A stretch of DNA of 64,000 nucleotides from Gracilibacillus suaedae (GCF_017599345.1 NZ_JAGFVL010000046.1:1-64000); one strand, 5' to 3'. Counted from the first letter of the stretch, positions 1 to 11,061 are shown. The notes: generated by a model not told the origin, from the sequence alone. A program made the numbers and translations.

Positions 1-1
1 A

Positions 2-1886
2 ATCGAGATAGGGGGAGGTGACTAACCTCCGACCCTCTCACATCACCAAACATACGGTTCCGTATTTGGCGATTTCATTCAAGTCATACGTGAAAATTGA
101 TAACGAATAAACAAACTTTCTAGTCCTTGGCTTCCCCAATATCGGTTGCCGAGGGTTCTGTGTAAAATGGGGCTGTTCGCAATCCGCCAATAGGCTTTCC
201 TTGTGTTGGCCCATTCCCACGCTTTCTCCTTCTTCACACCGAACCTTTGTAATTCTCGATACCTTGTCTTGACCAACTTCCATTCTTTCCATCGAATCAT
301 GCGGAGTCTACGTTGGATCCAACTATCTATCTGTTTCAGAACACTTGGTGCCTCGGTCAATTGGTAATATCCTATCCAACCGATTAAGTACCGATTTAAT
401 CGTTCGATTCTGGTCTCCATACTGATGTTTTCTTTCCTTGATGTTAAGGAACGGATTCGATCTTTGAGCCTCTTAATACTCTCTTTTGGTATGCGAACCT
501 TTGGTCTCTTCTTGTGACTGGTGAAGGAGAATCCTAGAAATTTTCGTCTCCATGGACGATCAATCGCACTCTTTTGTTGATTCACTTTCAGCTTTAGTTT
601 TCCTTCCAGGAATTCCGTCATGTTTTGTCTGACTCTCTGTCCTGCTCTTTTGGAACGAACGTAGATTTGACAATCATCCGCATAACGGACGAAGTGCAGT
701 CCTCTGCGCTCCAATTCTTTGTCCCATTCATCTAAGACAATATTAGAGAGTAAAGGACTTAACGGGCCACCTTGTGGTGTTCCTTCTGTGTTCGACTGAA
801 CAAGTCCTTGCTCCATGACTCCTGCTTGTAGATAGCGACGGATTAATGTCAGCACTCTTGGATCGTTAATCCGTTTGCTCAGGGTGCGCATTAAACGATC
901 ATGATGTACTTTATCAAAGAATTTCTCTAGATCCATATCTACTACCCAACGACAGCCTTCTTGTATATACCCTCTTGCTTTCCTCACCGCGTCATGACCT
1001 CGCCTTTGGGGACGAAATCCATAACTATGGTCCGAAAACTGCGGGTCATATACTTTGGTCAACACTTGTGCGATCGCTTGTTGTAGAAAGCGATCTGTCA
1101 CGGTTGGAATCCCTAGCTTCCTCTTTCCACCGTCTGGTTTCGGGATTTCGACTCGACGGACCGGTTGAGGTTGATAGGTTCCTGTTTCCAATTGTTGCTT
1201 GAGGATTGTCCAGTTCTCTTTCAAATGCACTCGTAGGTTTTGTACGGGCATTTGGTCGATTCCGTGGCTTCCTTTATTCTTTTCTACACGCCATATAGCT
1301 TGTAGTAGATTCTCTCGTGACAGTATTTGTTTTAACATTCGTTCTCTCTCCTACGTACATGATCGTTCTCTTTATGTGGTATGTGTTCTCCACCCTTCTC
1401 ATGTCCCCCACGGGATTCACCGTTTCCTCCATGAGGAAGGAACTTGTGTTTCTGCTTCATCAAACCATACGTATCCCAAGTGATCATGTTCCTTTCCTGA
1501 TTCCGCCCTTCCCTGTTCCTCTAGAAGAAACAGGTACTATGGCTTCTGCTGACTTCTGATAGTTCAGTGAATGTTCACACATCCGGTTACGGTAAGTGTA
1601 CCGCTTTGCTATCAGACCTCCCGGGGTAAGCATCTACACTTCCTCCCCATATCCTTGCTTCATTTACTACCTATACCCTTCGGCAGTATGGACTTTGATG
1701 TGTTTGGCAGTCTCATCCAAGTATAAATAGCCTTCTATGAAGTTCGTGTTCCTCAAGGCGGGAATTTGCCTCCGACTTCCTTCAGATTCTAGGTCGCCCT
1801 AGACACCCTTGTCCTTGGCTAACTGGTACTACTGCCTTCCCAGTTCGGGACTTGAACCCTAGAGTTTAGATGCATGCCCGGCACAC
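2..1886 (-). mobile_element. Group IIC intron, complete, encoding its own reverse transcriptase
   Basis: Read on the minus strand, the element begins at 1886 with GTGTGCCGGGCATG and ends near 2 with CTCGAT. Close to the 3' end a long hairpin (about 44-80, stem ATCGCCAAATACGG with its partner) is followed by GTGAGAGGG and a second short hairpin, which is the domain V and VI arrangement. The 5' domain closely resembles, from memory, the Oceanobacillus iheyensis group IIC intron whose crystal structure is known. The maturase gene sits in domain IV. The 5' junction lies 1 base after the T-run of the recD2 terminator, which fits the known preference of class C introns for intrinsic terminators. 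The exact 3' junction is uncertain because the downstream exon is outside the window. Confidence 0.9.
79..1338 (-). CDS. ltrA: Group II intron reverse transcriptase/maturase (LtrA-like)
   Basis: This 419-residue intron-encoded protein should bind the intron RNA, help it splice, and copy it into DNA at the target. The reverse transcriptase core is intact: IPTVTDRFLQQAI, GFRPQRRGHDA, the palm motif FVRYADD, and the TPQGGPLSPLLSNI segment. The C-terminal part (about 290-419) is a maturase/DNA-binding region with GWIGYY and the WANTRKAYWR segment. No HNH endonuclease domain follows, as is usual for class C introns. GGAGAG lies 7 bases before the ATG. Nothing suggests decay, so the element may be active. 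It lies inside intron domain IV and has no operon partners. Confidence 0.93.
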   Translation of the reverse strand: MLKQILSRENLLQAIWRVEKNKGSHGIDQMPVQNLRVHLKENWTILKQQLETGTYQPQPVRRVEIPKPDGGKRKLGIPTVTDRFLQQAIAQVLTKVYDPQFSDHSYGFRPQRRGHDAVRKARGYIQEGCRWVVDMDLEKFFDKVHHDRLMRTLSKRINDPRVLTLIRRYLQAGVMEQGLVQSNTEGTPQGGPLSPLLSNIVLDEWDKELERRGLHFVRYADDCQIYVRSKRAGQRVRQNMTEFLEGKLKLKVNQQKSAIDRPWRRKFLGFSFTSHKKRPKVRIPKESIKRLKDRIRSLTSRKENISMETRIERLNRYLIGWIGYYQLTEAPSVLKQIDSWIQRRLRMIRWKEWKLVKTRYRELQRFGVKKEKAWEWANTRKAYWRIANSPILHRTLGNRYWGSQGLESLFIRYQFSRMT

Positions 1887-1887
1887 C

Positions 1888-1923
1888 AAAAAAGCAGAGA
1901 TGGTAATACCAATCTCTGCTTAA
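1888..1923 (-). terminator. recD2 intrinsic terminator, intron target
   Basis: On the minus strand a stem AAGCAGAGAT pairs with ATCTCTGCTT around a short loop and is followed by a run of six T. It lies about 45 bases after the recD2 stop. The group IIC intron starts 1 base beyond the T-run, so the terminator is also the insertion target. Confidence 0.88.
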
Positions 1924-1968
1924 AAGGAATACTTCCAACAAAACTTCAGGAAGTCATCTCCTTCATTA

Positions 1969-4338
1969 TTACTCCATAAAGTCATAAGGTGAAAAATCTT
2001 CTTGACCTACTTCTACAGCAAGCAGTTGTTCATCTGCTGTTAATTTCTGCTCTCCTTCATTTTCTGCTTTATTTTCTTGTACTTGGAATAATTCATGTAA
2101 ATACGTAATAAGTGATGTATAACGTTGATTAGTATCTTCTGTTTGCACACCTCGTAAAAATGCTGATTTATCACCACACATGACAAGTGATTGTTTAGCA
2201 CGGGTAATCGCTGTATAGATCAAGTTTTTGCGCAGCATGCGATTGTATCCCGGGATAATTGGCAAAATGACAATTTGAAATTCACTACCTTGTGACTTAT
2301 GAATTGATGTACAGTAAGCATGCATCAGATTCATCAAATCTGCTTTAGCATAAGCAACTTCTTTGTCGTCAAAACTTACAACAACTTGTTCTTCTTGGTC
2401 AACATTCTCATCTTTTTCAAAAATCGCGACAACTTCTCCTATATCACCATTAAACACACCATCTTCTGGTTGATTGACAAGTTGGATGACCTTGTCCCCT
2501 TTTCGAAATACAGTATCACCAAAACGCATTTCCCTTCTACCTTGTTGTGGCGGGTTGATCACTGCTTGGAGCTCTGTATTTAACCGATGTATACCTGCTT
2601 TTGAACGGTACATTGGAGCTAGCACCTGAATTTGCCGTAAGTCCACTCCTTTGTCATGCGCTTTTTTCACTACCTGCGTCACAATATTAACAACCTGGTA
2701 ATCCGGACATGTTAAAAAGCTAAAATCATTTGCTTTGGTTAAGCTATCTGGCTGTACATGATTATTTTTGATTTCATGAGCAAGCTGAATGATTTTGGAG
2801 CCTTCCTTTTGCCGATACACTTCCTTGAGTGAAACGGATGAGACGACCTCGCTTTTTAACAGATCTGCAAGCACCTGTCCTGGGCCGACAGATGGCAGTT
2901 GGTCTTCATCTCCTACAATTACTACTTGCATATCATCCGGAATCGCACGAAACAATTGATAAGCAAGCCATATATCAACCATAGAAAATTCGTCAATAAC
3001 GAGAATTTTTCCTTCTAATTTATTATTTTCATCTTTATCAAATGTCTCATTACCATCCCAGCCTAATAGACGGTGAATTGTCACACTGTCAATCCCTGTA
3101 GACTCTTTCATTCTTTTGGCTGCACGACCAGTTGGTGCGGTTAATACAAATGGATATTCTTCGTCTTCTTTATAATCATCTCGATCCAATGAAAGATCAT
3201 GAATCTCAGCATAAGCATTGATAATTCCTTTAATAACCGTTGTTTTACCGGTTCCTGGTCCACCAGTTAAGATGAATATTTTCTCTGATAATGCGGTTTC
3301 CAGTGCTTGATATTGCTCTTTTCCATAACTTAATACTTCTTCTTCCTCAATAGCACCGACTATTTTTAACAATTCTGCATCAGTAAATGCTCGTTCAACC
3401 TTCTTGTCAGCAATTCGTTTAATTTGTGCGCAGAAACCAGTTTCCGAGTAATAAAGAGATGGTAAATAGACTTTTTTGTCCGTTACAATAATTTGTTTTT
3501 CTGTATTTAGCTCGACAATTTGAGCAGTCATTTTGTCAACATCGATCTGGTTTGTTTCCCCATCTAATAATTGATCCATTTCATATAACAACTGATCAAT
3601 AGGTAAATAAACATGACCATCCTGAATACTGTTTTGCAGAATATAAACACACGCTGCTTGTAATCTAGTAGGATGATCAATCGGAATATGATTCTCTTTA
3701 GCCATTTGATCAGCCCGTATGAAACCAAAGCCTTCCACTTCAAATACGAAAGCATACGGATTGGTTTGCAATGTTTCTAATGTATTTTCTTTAAAAGCTG
3801 TATACATTTTCTGAGCCATCTTCAGGCCGAAACCATATTTCGACAATACAATGACAATATGTTCAAACCCTTGATTTTCTTGCAGGATCTGATAAATTTT
3901 TTCCTGTTTGTCTTTCGCTAACCCTTTTACCTGAACCAGAACAGATTGATTATTCAGAATCTGAGATAGAGCTGATTCTCCTAAGGTATCGACAATTCGT
4001 TCTGCTGTTTTTTTACCGATACCAGGAAATAGATCACTTGATAAATAGGCTATCACGCCTTCCTTCGATTCAGGGAGAAAACGTTGATAGCTTTCCACTT
4101 GGAATTGACGACCAAATCGTTTATGATCAACAACCCGTCCATAAAATTCATAGGTTTCACCAGGGTCTAAGCGCCGGAAATATCCTTTCACTACGACTTC
4201 TGTTTCATCAAACTGCTGATTGGTTTCAAGAATCTTAATCTTTGCAATGGAGAAATGCTCTTGTTTATTTTCAAAAATAGTATGGATCATTTCACCTTTT
4301 ATGAAATTTTTTTGTTCAGCTGGTTGGCTATTCTCCAT
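1969..4338 (-). CDS. recD2: ATP-dependent DNA helicase RecD2 (YrrC family)
   Basis: A 5'-3' superfamily 1B helicase that acts in DNA repair and replication-fork maintenance without RecBC. The protein is about 789 residues, the usual RecD2 size. It has the long N-terminal region with helix-hairpin-helix-like segments (around LFPGIGKKTAERI), Walker A GGPGTGKTT near residue 360, the Walker B region VIDEFSMVD, the VGDEDQLPSVGPG motif, and a C-terminal YTAITRAKQ motif. An in-frame ATG at 4353 overlaps the ribosome binding site. I chose 4338 because GGAGG lies 8 bases before it. The gene follows the TPR gene by 18 bases and is probably its operon partner, as in B. subtilis (yrrB-yrrC). Confidence 0.95.
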   Translation of the reverse strand: MENSQPAEQKNFIKGEMIHTIFENKQEHFSIAKIKILETNQQFDETEVVVKGYFRRLDPGETYEFYGRVVDHKRFGRQFQVESYQRFLPESKEGVIAYLSSDLFPGIGKKTAERIVDTLGESALSQILNNQSVLVQVKGLAKDKQEKIYQILQENQGFEHIVIVLSKYGFGLKMAQKMYTAFKENTLETLQTNPYAFVFEVEGFGFIRADQMAKENHIPIDHPTRLQAACVYILQNSIQDGHVYLPIDQLLYEMDQLLDGETNQIDVDKMTAQIVELNTEKQIIVTDKKVYLPSLYYSETGFCAQIKRIADKKVERAFTDAELLKIVGAIEEEEVLSYGKEQYQALETALSEKIFILTGGPGTGKTTVIKGIINAYAEIHDLSLDRDDYKEDEEYPFVLTAPTGRAAKRMKESTGIDSVTIHRLLGWDGNETFDKDENNKLEGKILVIDEFSMVDIWLAYQLFRAIPDDMQVVIVGDEDQLPSVGPGQVLADLLKSEVVSSVSLKEVYRQKEGSKIIQLAHEIKNNHVQPDSLTKANDFSFLTCPDYQVVNIVTQVVKKAHDKGVDLRQIQVLAPMYRSKAGIHRLNTELQAVINPPQQGRREMRFGDTVFRKGDKVIQLVNQPEDGVFNGDIGEVVAIFEKDENVDQEEQVVVSFDDKEVAYAKADLMNLMHAYCTSIHKSQGSEFQIVILPIIPGYNRMLRKNLIYTAITRAKQSLVMCGDKSAFLRGVQTEDTNQRYTSLITYLHELFQVQENKAENEGEQKLTADEQLLAVEVGQEDFSPYDFME

Positions 4339-4356
4339 TACAAAGACCTCCATTTC

Positions 4357-5022
4357 TTACTGGTTTTCTTCAAGCATTTTTTCAATTTGCTTTTTACCAT
4401 TTCCTGCTAATAAGTGATCAGGTTGAATTTCGAGTGCCTGATGAAAATGCTCCAATGCCTGCTCAACATCTTCATCATATAAGGCGATAACCCCTAAATT
4501 ATAATGAGCATCACTATGTTCTTTTTGTAACTCCAATACTCTTTCAAAAGTAGATTTGGCAAAGTCCAGTTGCTCTGTTTGTGCTAGTGCCAGTCCATAT
4601 TGAAATTGCACATCAACATCATCAGGGCTTAACTCGCTTGCTCGTTGTAGATATGGAAGTGATAATTTAAACTGCTCATCGTACAAAAAAGTCATCCCTA
4701 ACATAAAATACGGATCGGCTTCTTCCAAGCCTAGACTAATTGCTTTCTGAAAATGTTCTTTTGCCGAGTCGTATTTCTCCTGTTCAAACTGAACATTGCC
4801 CAATCCGTAGTAGGCAGTTGCTGCTTTCTTATCAAGCTCTGTTGCCTCTTGATAAAATCGTTCAGCTCGCTCATAATCTTTCATATGTAAAAGTAGATTG
4901 CCAAAGTTGATATAATGAATGGGATCTTGTGGATTTTTTTCAATCGCATCTGTAAAGTATTGTGCTGCTTCTTCCAGCTTGCCTTCTTTCATATACTGAA
5001 TCCCTTGGTCCATTTCAGTCAT
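4357..5022 (-). CDS. yrrB: TPR repeat protein (YrrB-like)
   Basis: A 221-residue soluble protein made almost entirely of tetratricopeptide repeats. About six 34-residue units are visible with the W/Y-G-A/P pattern, for example YINFGNLL, YYGLGNVQFEQ, FQYGLALAQ and HYNLGVIALYD, spaced 34 apart. Such repeats form a superhelical surface for protein partners. The partner is not known from sequence. AGGAGG lies 7 bases before the ATG. It directly precedes recD2, the same pairing as yrrB-yrrC in B. subtilis, so a link to DNA repair or RNA modification is possible but unproven. No signal peptide or membrane segment is visible. Confidence 0.85.
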   Translation of the reverse strand: MTEMDQGIQYMKEGKLEEAAQYFTDAIEKNPQDPIHYINFGNLLLHMKDYERAERFYQEATELDKKAATAYYGLGNVQFEQEKYDSAKEHFQKAISLGLEEADPYFMLGMTFLYDEQFKLSLPYLQRASELSPDDVDVQFQYGLALAQTEQLDFAKSTFERVLELQKEHSDAHYNLGVIALYDEDVEQALEHFHQALEIQPDHLLAGNGKKQIEKMLEENQ

Positions 5023-5235
5023 GTTAAAACCTCCTGTTGTTATTTTAGCTTAATAGTGAATTAGCGTGCAAGCACTGTCTGATGATTGATCGTATGGTGG
5101 TCAATTTTGTATCTGAATATCGCGTTTGCCTTTTATCAGATTGATGAAAGACACTTTTTGTTGATTTGTTCTTCTTTTGTCCTTCATCAAGCTGATGATG
5201 GACACTTTTGTTTTATCTCTTCCCCTTTTTAAGCG

Positions 5236-5268
5236 AAAGGGGACAGCACATTAATATGCTGCCCCTCT
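5236..5268 (-). terminator. Probable mnmA terminator
   Basis: On the minus strand GGGGCAGCATATTAATGTGCTGTCCCC forms a strong GC-rich hairpin right after the mnmA stop. The following tract (TTTCGCTT) is only partly uridine-rich, so this is a moderate call. Confidence 0.6.
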
Positions 5269-5271
5269 AAA

Positions 5272-7537
<2,266 letters not shown>

Positions 7538-7555
7538 TACTTTCAACTCTTTTCT

Positions 7556-7975
7556 TTAAATGTAGAACATGTAAGGATCCTGTACACCTTTTTCCCCATA
7601 AGTGGACAAGTCCTCTAATGTGGTGGTATCGAGTACATCTTTCACTGCGTCACGAATTCGGATCCAAAGCTCCTGTTTGGCTGGCTCTTCCTCCTCAATT
7701 CCCTCAACCGGCGTGATTGGTCCTTCTAGAATTCGGATGATATCACCAGCTGTTATCTCATTCGGTTCTTTTGCCAATACATAACCACCATATGCACCAC
7801 GAATACTTTTTACTAAGCTTGCATTTCTCAATGGGGCTACTAATTGTTCTAAATAATGTTCTGATAAATTATTTTCTTTGGCGATACTTTTTAACGACAT
7901 CGGGCCATTACCATTATTTTTTGCCAGCTCGATCATAATCGTAAGTCCATATCTCCCTTTCGTAGATATCTTCAT
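7556..7975 (-). CDS. cymR: Rrf2-family cysteine metabolism repressor CymR
   Basis: A 139-residue winged-helix regulator. The N terminus, KISTKGRYGLTIMIELA, and the RGAYGGYVLA wing are typical of Rrf2 proteins. There is no cluster of three cysteines, so it should not bind an iron-sulfur cluster as IscR does. In B. subtilis CymR complexes with CysK to repress cysteine uptake and synthesis when sulfur is plentiful; that function is transferred from the family and the position. AGGTG precedes the ATG by 5 bases. It heads the likely cymR-iscS-mnmA operon and faces rarA across a 228-base divergent region. Confidence 0.92.
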   Translation of the reverse strand: MKISTKGRYGLTIMIELAKNNGNGPMSLKSIAKENNLSEHYLEQLVAPLRNASLVKSIRGAYGGYVLAKEPNEITAGDIIRILEGPITPVEGIEEEEPAKQELWIRIRDAVKDVLDTTTLEDLSTYGEKGVQDPYMFYI

Positions 7976-8034
7976 GATTACACCTCATTTTTCCCCTTCA
8001 AATTATCTATATACAATGTTCGTCATTAGTTGTT

Positions 8035-8043
8035 ATTATAGCA
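8035..8043 (-). promoter_or_regulatory. Extended -10 promoter for cymR operon
   Basis: On the minus strand TGCTATAAT carries a perfect TATAAT with the extended TGn element, about 60 bases upstream of the cymR start. No good -35 box is visible, which extended -10 promoters can tolerate. Confidence 0.5.
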
Positions 8044-8203
8044 TGAATGATATACTAATTGCAGAACAATTCATAGCAAGTAAAAAAGAAAAAACTAATG
8101 CTGTTAGCCAAGCTTTTCTAATCATTACATACTTGCCTATATTAAGAAAGCAGCTAAAAAATGTCAAGCTGCTTGCTCTAGAAGTCATAGAAAGGATGTT
8201 ACC

Positions 8204-9466
8204 ATGGCAAATCAACCACTTGCTTTTCGAATGAGACCACAAAATATAGATGAAGTAATCGGACAACAACATTTAGTAGGAGAAGGCCAAATGATCAGAA
8301 GAATGGTTGACGCAAACCGACTCCATTCTATGGTATTCTATGGACCTCCAGGCACAGGGAAAACTTCTATGGCAATCGGTATTGCTAATAGTTTAGGCAT
8401 TCGCTATAAACTATTGAATGCAGCTATTGATAAGAAAAAAGATATGCAGATCGCTGTAGAAGAAGCAAAAATGTCGGGACAGCTTGTCGTCATATTAGAT
8501 GAGGTACACCGACTTGATAAAGCAAAACAAGACTTTCTTTTGCCACATGTAGAATCAAATCTAATTACATTAATCGGTTGTACGACGTCAAATCCTTATC
8601 ACTCGATCAATCCTGCGATCCGAAGTCGTTCTCATATTTTTGAACTCTTTCGGCTGGAACCGTCAGATATTATCGAAGCATTAGATCGTGCGATTGCAGA
8701 TGAAGAAAATGGTTTAGGGAAGTTGCCACTTGCGGTGGAGCAAGAAGCAAAAGAACATTTTGCTAATGCCTGTAATGGTGACTTGCGAGCTGCCCTAAAT
8801 GGACTAGAGCTAGCAGCTTACTCTACGCCTCACACCGATGATCAGATCGTGATTGATTTAGCGAATGCTGAAGCTTGTATGCAAAAAAAGAGCTTCTCTC
8901 ATGACAAAGGTGGAGATGCGCATTACGATGTATTATCGGCTTTTCAAAAATCAATTCGCGGCAGTGATGTTGACGCCGCATTACATTATTTAGGACGACT
9001 GATCGAAGCTGGTGACTTAGAAAGTATTGCCCGGAGAATGCTGGTTTGTGCATATGAAGACATTGGACTTGCAAATCCGCAAGCTGGTCCAAGAGCCTTA
9101 GCTGCAGTCGAGACCGCTGAACGTGTTGGCTTTCCGGAAGCCCGTATTCCTTTATCAGTGGCTATTGTCGAGTTATGTTTATCTCCAAAATCGAACAGTG
9201 CTTATTCGGCATTAGATGCAGCACTTGCTGATATTCGCAGTGGTGATACCGGTGAAATACCTGCACACTTAAAAGATGCGCATTATAAAGGAGCAGCAGC
9301 ACTTGGCCGTGGAGTCGATTATAAATACCCTCACGCCTATGAAGGCGGCTGGGTTAAGCAACAATATTTACCCAATAAAATCAAGCATAAACAATACTAT
9401 CAGCCTAAGGATACCGGTAAGTTCGAAAAAAATTTACAACAAATATATCAAAAAATGAAAAAATAG
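8204..9466 (+). CDS. rarA: Replication-associated AAA+ ATPase RarA (MgsA)
   Basis: A clamp-loader-like ATPase that acts at stalled replication forks and interacts with single-strand binding protein. The protein is 420 residues. The sequence shows FRMRPQNIDEVIGQQHLVG, Walker A GPPGTGKTS near residue 48, the Walker B segment VVILDEVHR, the sensor-1 motif TTSNPYHSINPAIRSR, and a long C-terminal tetramerisation domain (KYPHAYEGGWVKQQYLP). AGAAAGGATG precedes the ATG. A perfect 8-bp hairpin (AAGCAGCT / AGCTGCTT, 8149-8176) lies in its leader; its role is unknown. It is divergent from cymR, as in B. subtilis. Confidence 0.95.
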   Translation: MANQPLAFRMRPQNIDEVIGQQHLVGEGQMIRRMVDANRLHSMVFYGPPGTGKTSMAIGIANSLGIRYKLLNAAIDKKKDMQIAVEEAKMSGQLVVILDEVHRLDKAKQDFLLPHVESNLITLIGCTTSNPYHSINPAIRSRSHIFELFRLEPSDIIEALDRAIADEENGLGKLPLAVEQEAKEHFANACNGDLRAALNGLELAAYSTPHTDDQIVIDLANAEACMQKKSFSHDKGGDAHYDVLSAFQKSIRGSDVDAALHYLGRLIEAGDLESIARRMLVCAYEDIGLANPQAGPRALAAVETAERVGFPEARIPLSVAIVELCLSPKSNSAYSALDAALADIRSGDTGEIPAHLKDAHYKGAAALGRGVDYKYPHAYEGGWVKQQYLPNKIKHKQYYQPKDTGKFEKNLQQIYQKMKK

Positions 9467-9547
9467 TGTTTAATTCACTCCTTTTCTGGTGACAATAGCA
9501 AATAAGTTAATCTATTCGCACGATTATCAATCTATTAGAAAAGCAAA
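9467..9547. other. Short intergenic stretch after rarA
   Basis: AT-rich, with no clear terminator for rarA and no gene. It leads into the repeat at 9548. Confidence 0.4.
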
Positions 9548-9692
9548 AAGCGCCTGATCAAAAACGTATGACCTGGACTGAAGCGTAGGAGATAAAAGGA
9601 ATCACAGTGACGGAGGAACTGATGATGACTTATCGTACGAAGCTGAAGGAAGGGCACTAGTTTTTAGGTGCTTGGAGCTAGACATCTCTGTT
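9548..9692. repeat. Intergenic palindrome-bounded repeat-like element
   Basis: A block of about 145 bases with AGCGCC at the left end and AGGTGCT at the right, which pair imperfectly (AGCGCCTGATCAAAAA against TTTTTAGGTGCT). The interior is unusually G/A-rich compared with the AT-rich surroundings and includes CGTATGACC and GACTTATCGTACG, which are partly complementary. It has no credible coding frame. The shape recalls dispersed intergenic repeats of Bacillaceae, but this window has one copy, so repeat status is inference. Confidence 0.5.
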
Positions 9693-9744
9693 TGCTTAAC
9701 TATCTATTAAAAAAATATCAGAACCAAACAAGGAGTGAACATAC

Positions 9745-10464
9745 ATGGCGAAAGTACGTCAAGATGCATGGTCACATGAAGATGACCTATTATTAGCAGA
9801 AACAGTATTACGACATATCCGAGAAGGGAGTACACAATTAAGGGCTTTTGATGAAGTAGGCGATAAATTAAATCGCACTTCTGCAGCTTGCGGATTCAGA
9901 TGGAATGCGGAAGTGCGCCAAAACTATGAACAAGCTGTACAGATCGCGAAAAAGCAACGGAAAGACAGGAAAAGAGCACTTGCCAAACAGAGTAACGTTT
10001 ATACACCTCCTAGTGTACAAACTAGTCAACAAGAAAATGAGACAAATAGAACGATTGAAGAAGAAGTATATTCGATGTTGAATTGGAACTCAAACCGTGA
10101 ACAAGCTCAACCCGAAACTACTCCAATTGCTGAGTCTTATCAGGAAGATTATAGTATAGATCTAGATCAAGTTATTCGATACTTACAATATTTGAAGAAA
10201 GAGCAAAAACTAGCACAATCTTCAAAAGCCAGTAACCAAAAGCTATTGCAAGAAAATGAGCAACTACAAAACCAATTGAATAGTGAACAAAAAAGAGTAA
10301 AAGAATTAGAGAAGGAATTACAAACGATGAAGGAAGACTACCAAGCCTTTATGCAAATTGTCGAACGTGCTAGAAAGATGGTAGTGTTTGAAGAAGAGGA
10401 ATCACGTCCGATTCCAAAATTCCGCATGGATAAAAACGGAAATTTAGAACAAGTAGCAAAATAA
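9745..10464 (+). CDS. RsfA-family transcriptional regulator (SANT/Myb-like)
   Basis: A 239-residue protein whose N terminus (about 1-60) matches the prespore regulator RsfA/YlbO family: a tryptophan-centred helix-turn-helix beginning AWSHEDDLLLAETVLRHI and ending in CGFRWNAEVRQ. A basic linker follows (KKQRKDRKRALAKQ), then a glutamine-rich stretch and a clear coiled coil (about 135-210, ending KELQTMKEDYQAFMQIVERA). RsfA fine-tunes sigma-F genes in B. subtilis. Whether this copy does so cannot be read from sequence; it may instead be a paralogue. AAGGAG precedes the ATG, and its own terminator follows. B. subtilis has no such gene next to rarA as far as I recall. Confidence 0.82.
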   Translation: MAKVRQDAWSHEDDLLLAETVLRHIREGSTQLRAFDEVGDKLNRTSAACGFRWNAEVRQNYEQAVQIAKKQRKDRKRALAKQSNVYTPPSVQTSQQENETNRTIEEEVYSMLNWNSNREQAQPETTPIAESYQEDYSIDLDQVIRYLQYLKKEQKLAQSSKASNQKLLQENEQLQNQLNSEQKRVKELEKELQTMKEDYQAFMQIVERARKMVVFEEEESRPIPKFRMDKNGNLEQVAK

Positions 10465-10471
10465 TAATAAT

Positions 10472-10508
10472 AAAAGGCAGCTATCTTTAGAAGCTGTCTT
10501 TTATTTTT
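10472..10508 (+). terminator. Terminator of the RsfA-family gene
   Basis: AAAAGGCAGCT pairs with AAGCTGTCTTTT around a short loop, followed by a T-rich tract, just after the stop. Confidence 0.85.
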
Positions 10509-10732
10509 GTGCTAGAGCTGTTCTCGTGAACACTTTATCTCGATTTTGACATTCTTCTGTCCGCGGGAAATAGAGGTTGTACTACAATTTAATCTGCTGA
10601 GTAAAATGAACTCTTTTCTTAAAAACTAATCAGAATATCTGCACTTCCAAATCACCTTAAACCTTAATTGTCCTTACCATTCCATTCAAAACTCTTCAAG
10701 GATTTTCAGTACTACTCGTTTCGACATATAGA
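10509..10732. other. Intergenic region without recognised gene
   Basis: AT-rich sequence between two convergent terminators. I see no open frame with a ribosome binding site and no clear repeat. In B. subtilis the gene yrvM (tcdA) lies near this point; no trace of it is seen here. Confidence 0.4.
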
Positions 10733-10734
10733 AA

Positions 10735-10766
10735 AGACACACCATTAAAAAATGATGTGTCTGTTA
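10735..10766 (-). terminator. Terminator of 6S RNA
   Basis: On the minus strand AGACACATCATTTTTTAATGGTGTGTCT forms a strong hairpin followed by TTTTCT. Its left arm may instead pair with the 5' end of 6S RNA in the mature molecule. Confidence 0.75.
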
Positions 10767-10976
10767 ATTTTAATCGACAATCCCAATTGTGCCGTCGTAA
10801 GTGATGAAGTTTTGATCCCGCTCCTAGCAGGTGGGTGCCCTGTCCTATACTTCATGCTTCCGCTATTTTTCATATAAGTAAAGCGGCATGCACACCATAT
10901 AAGAACACCGAGCTCCCGATGTAATTGGTGTTCGGTCAAAACGTCAATAATCCGACGAACACATCAGGATTTTTGT
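10754..10976 (-). ncRNA. ssrS: 6S RNA (BsrA/SsrSA type)
   Basis: 6S RNA mimics an open promoter and sequesters sigma-A RNA polymerase in stationary phase. On the minus strand the region contains the hallmarks of Firmicute 6S-1: CCTGATGTGTTCG at the 5' end, GTTTTGACCGAACACC, GGACAGGGCACCCACCTG on the 3' side of the bubble, GGATCAAAACTTCA, and a 3' end whose ACACATC can pair with GATGTGT at the 5' end. The arms fold into one long rod with a central bubble. It lies directly downstream of aspS, as bsrA does in B. subtilis. The ends are estimated. The promoter position implies a 5' precursor about 12 bases longer. Confidence 0.87.
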
Positions 10977-10994
10977 TATCTTGTTGTTAACTAC

Positions 10995-11023
10995 ATAATA
11001 GCATATCGAATTTTGGAATTCAA
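10995..11023 (-). promoter_or_regulatory. Sigma-A promoter of 6S RNA
   Basis: On the minus strand -35 TTGAAT (11018-11023) and -10 TATTAT (10995-11000) are 17 bases apart. The predicted start is near 10988, slightly upstream of the conserved 6S 5' end, which agrees with the known 5' processing of B. subtilis 6S-1. Confidence 0.7.
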
Positions 11024-11061
11024 GGGTATTACTTTACAATACCTTAACCATTTCTTTACAT

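Noticed and set aside
5130-5215. Possible direct repeat around ATCAGATTGATGAAAGACACTTTT and ATCAAGCTGATGATGGACACTTTT
   Set aside because: The two copies are imperfect and short; no wider element or further copies are visible, so it is listed only here.
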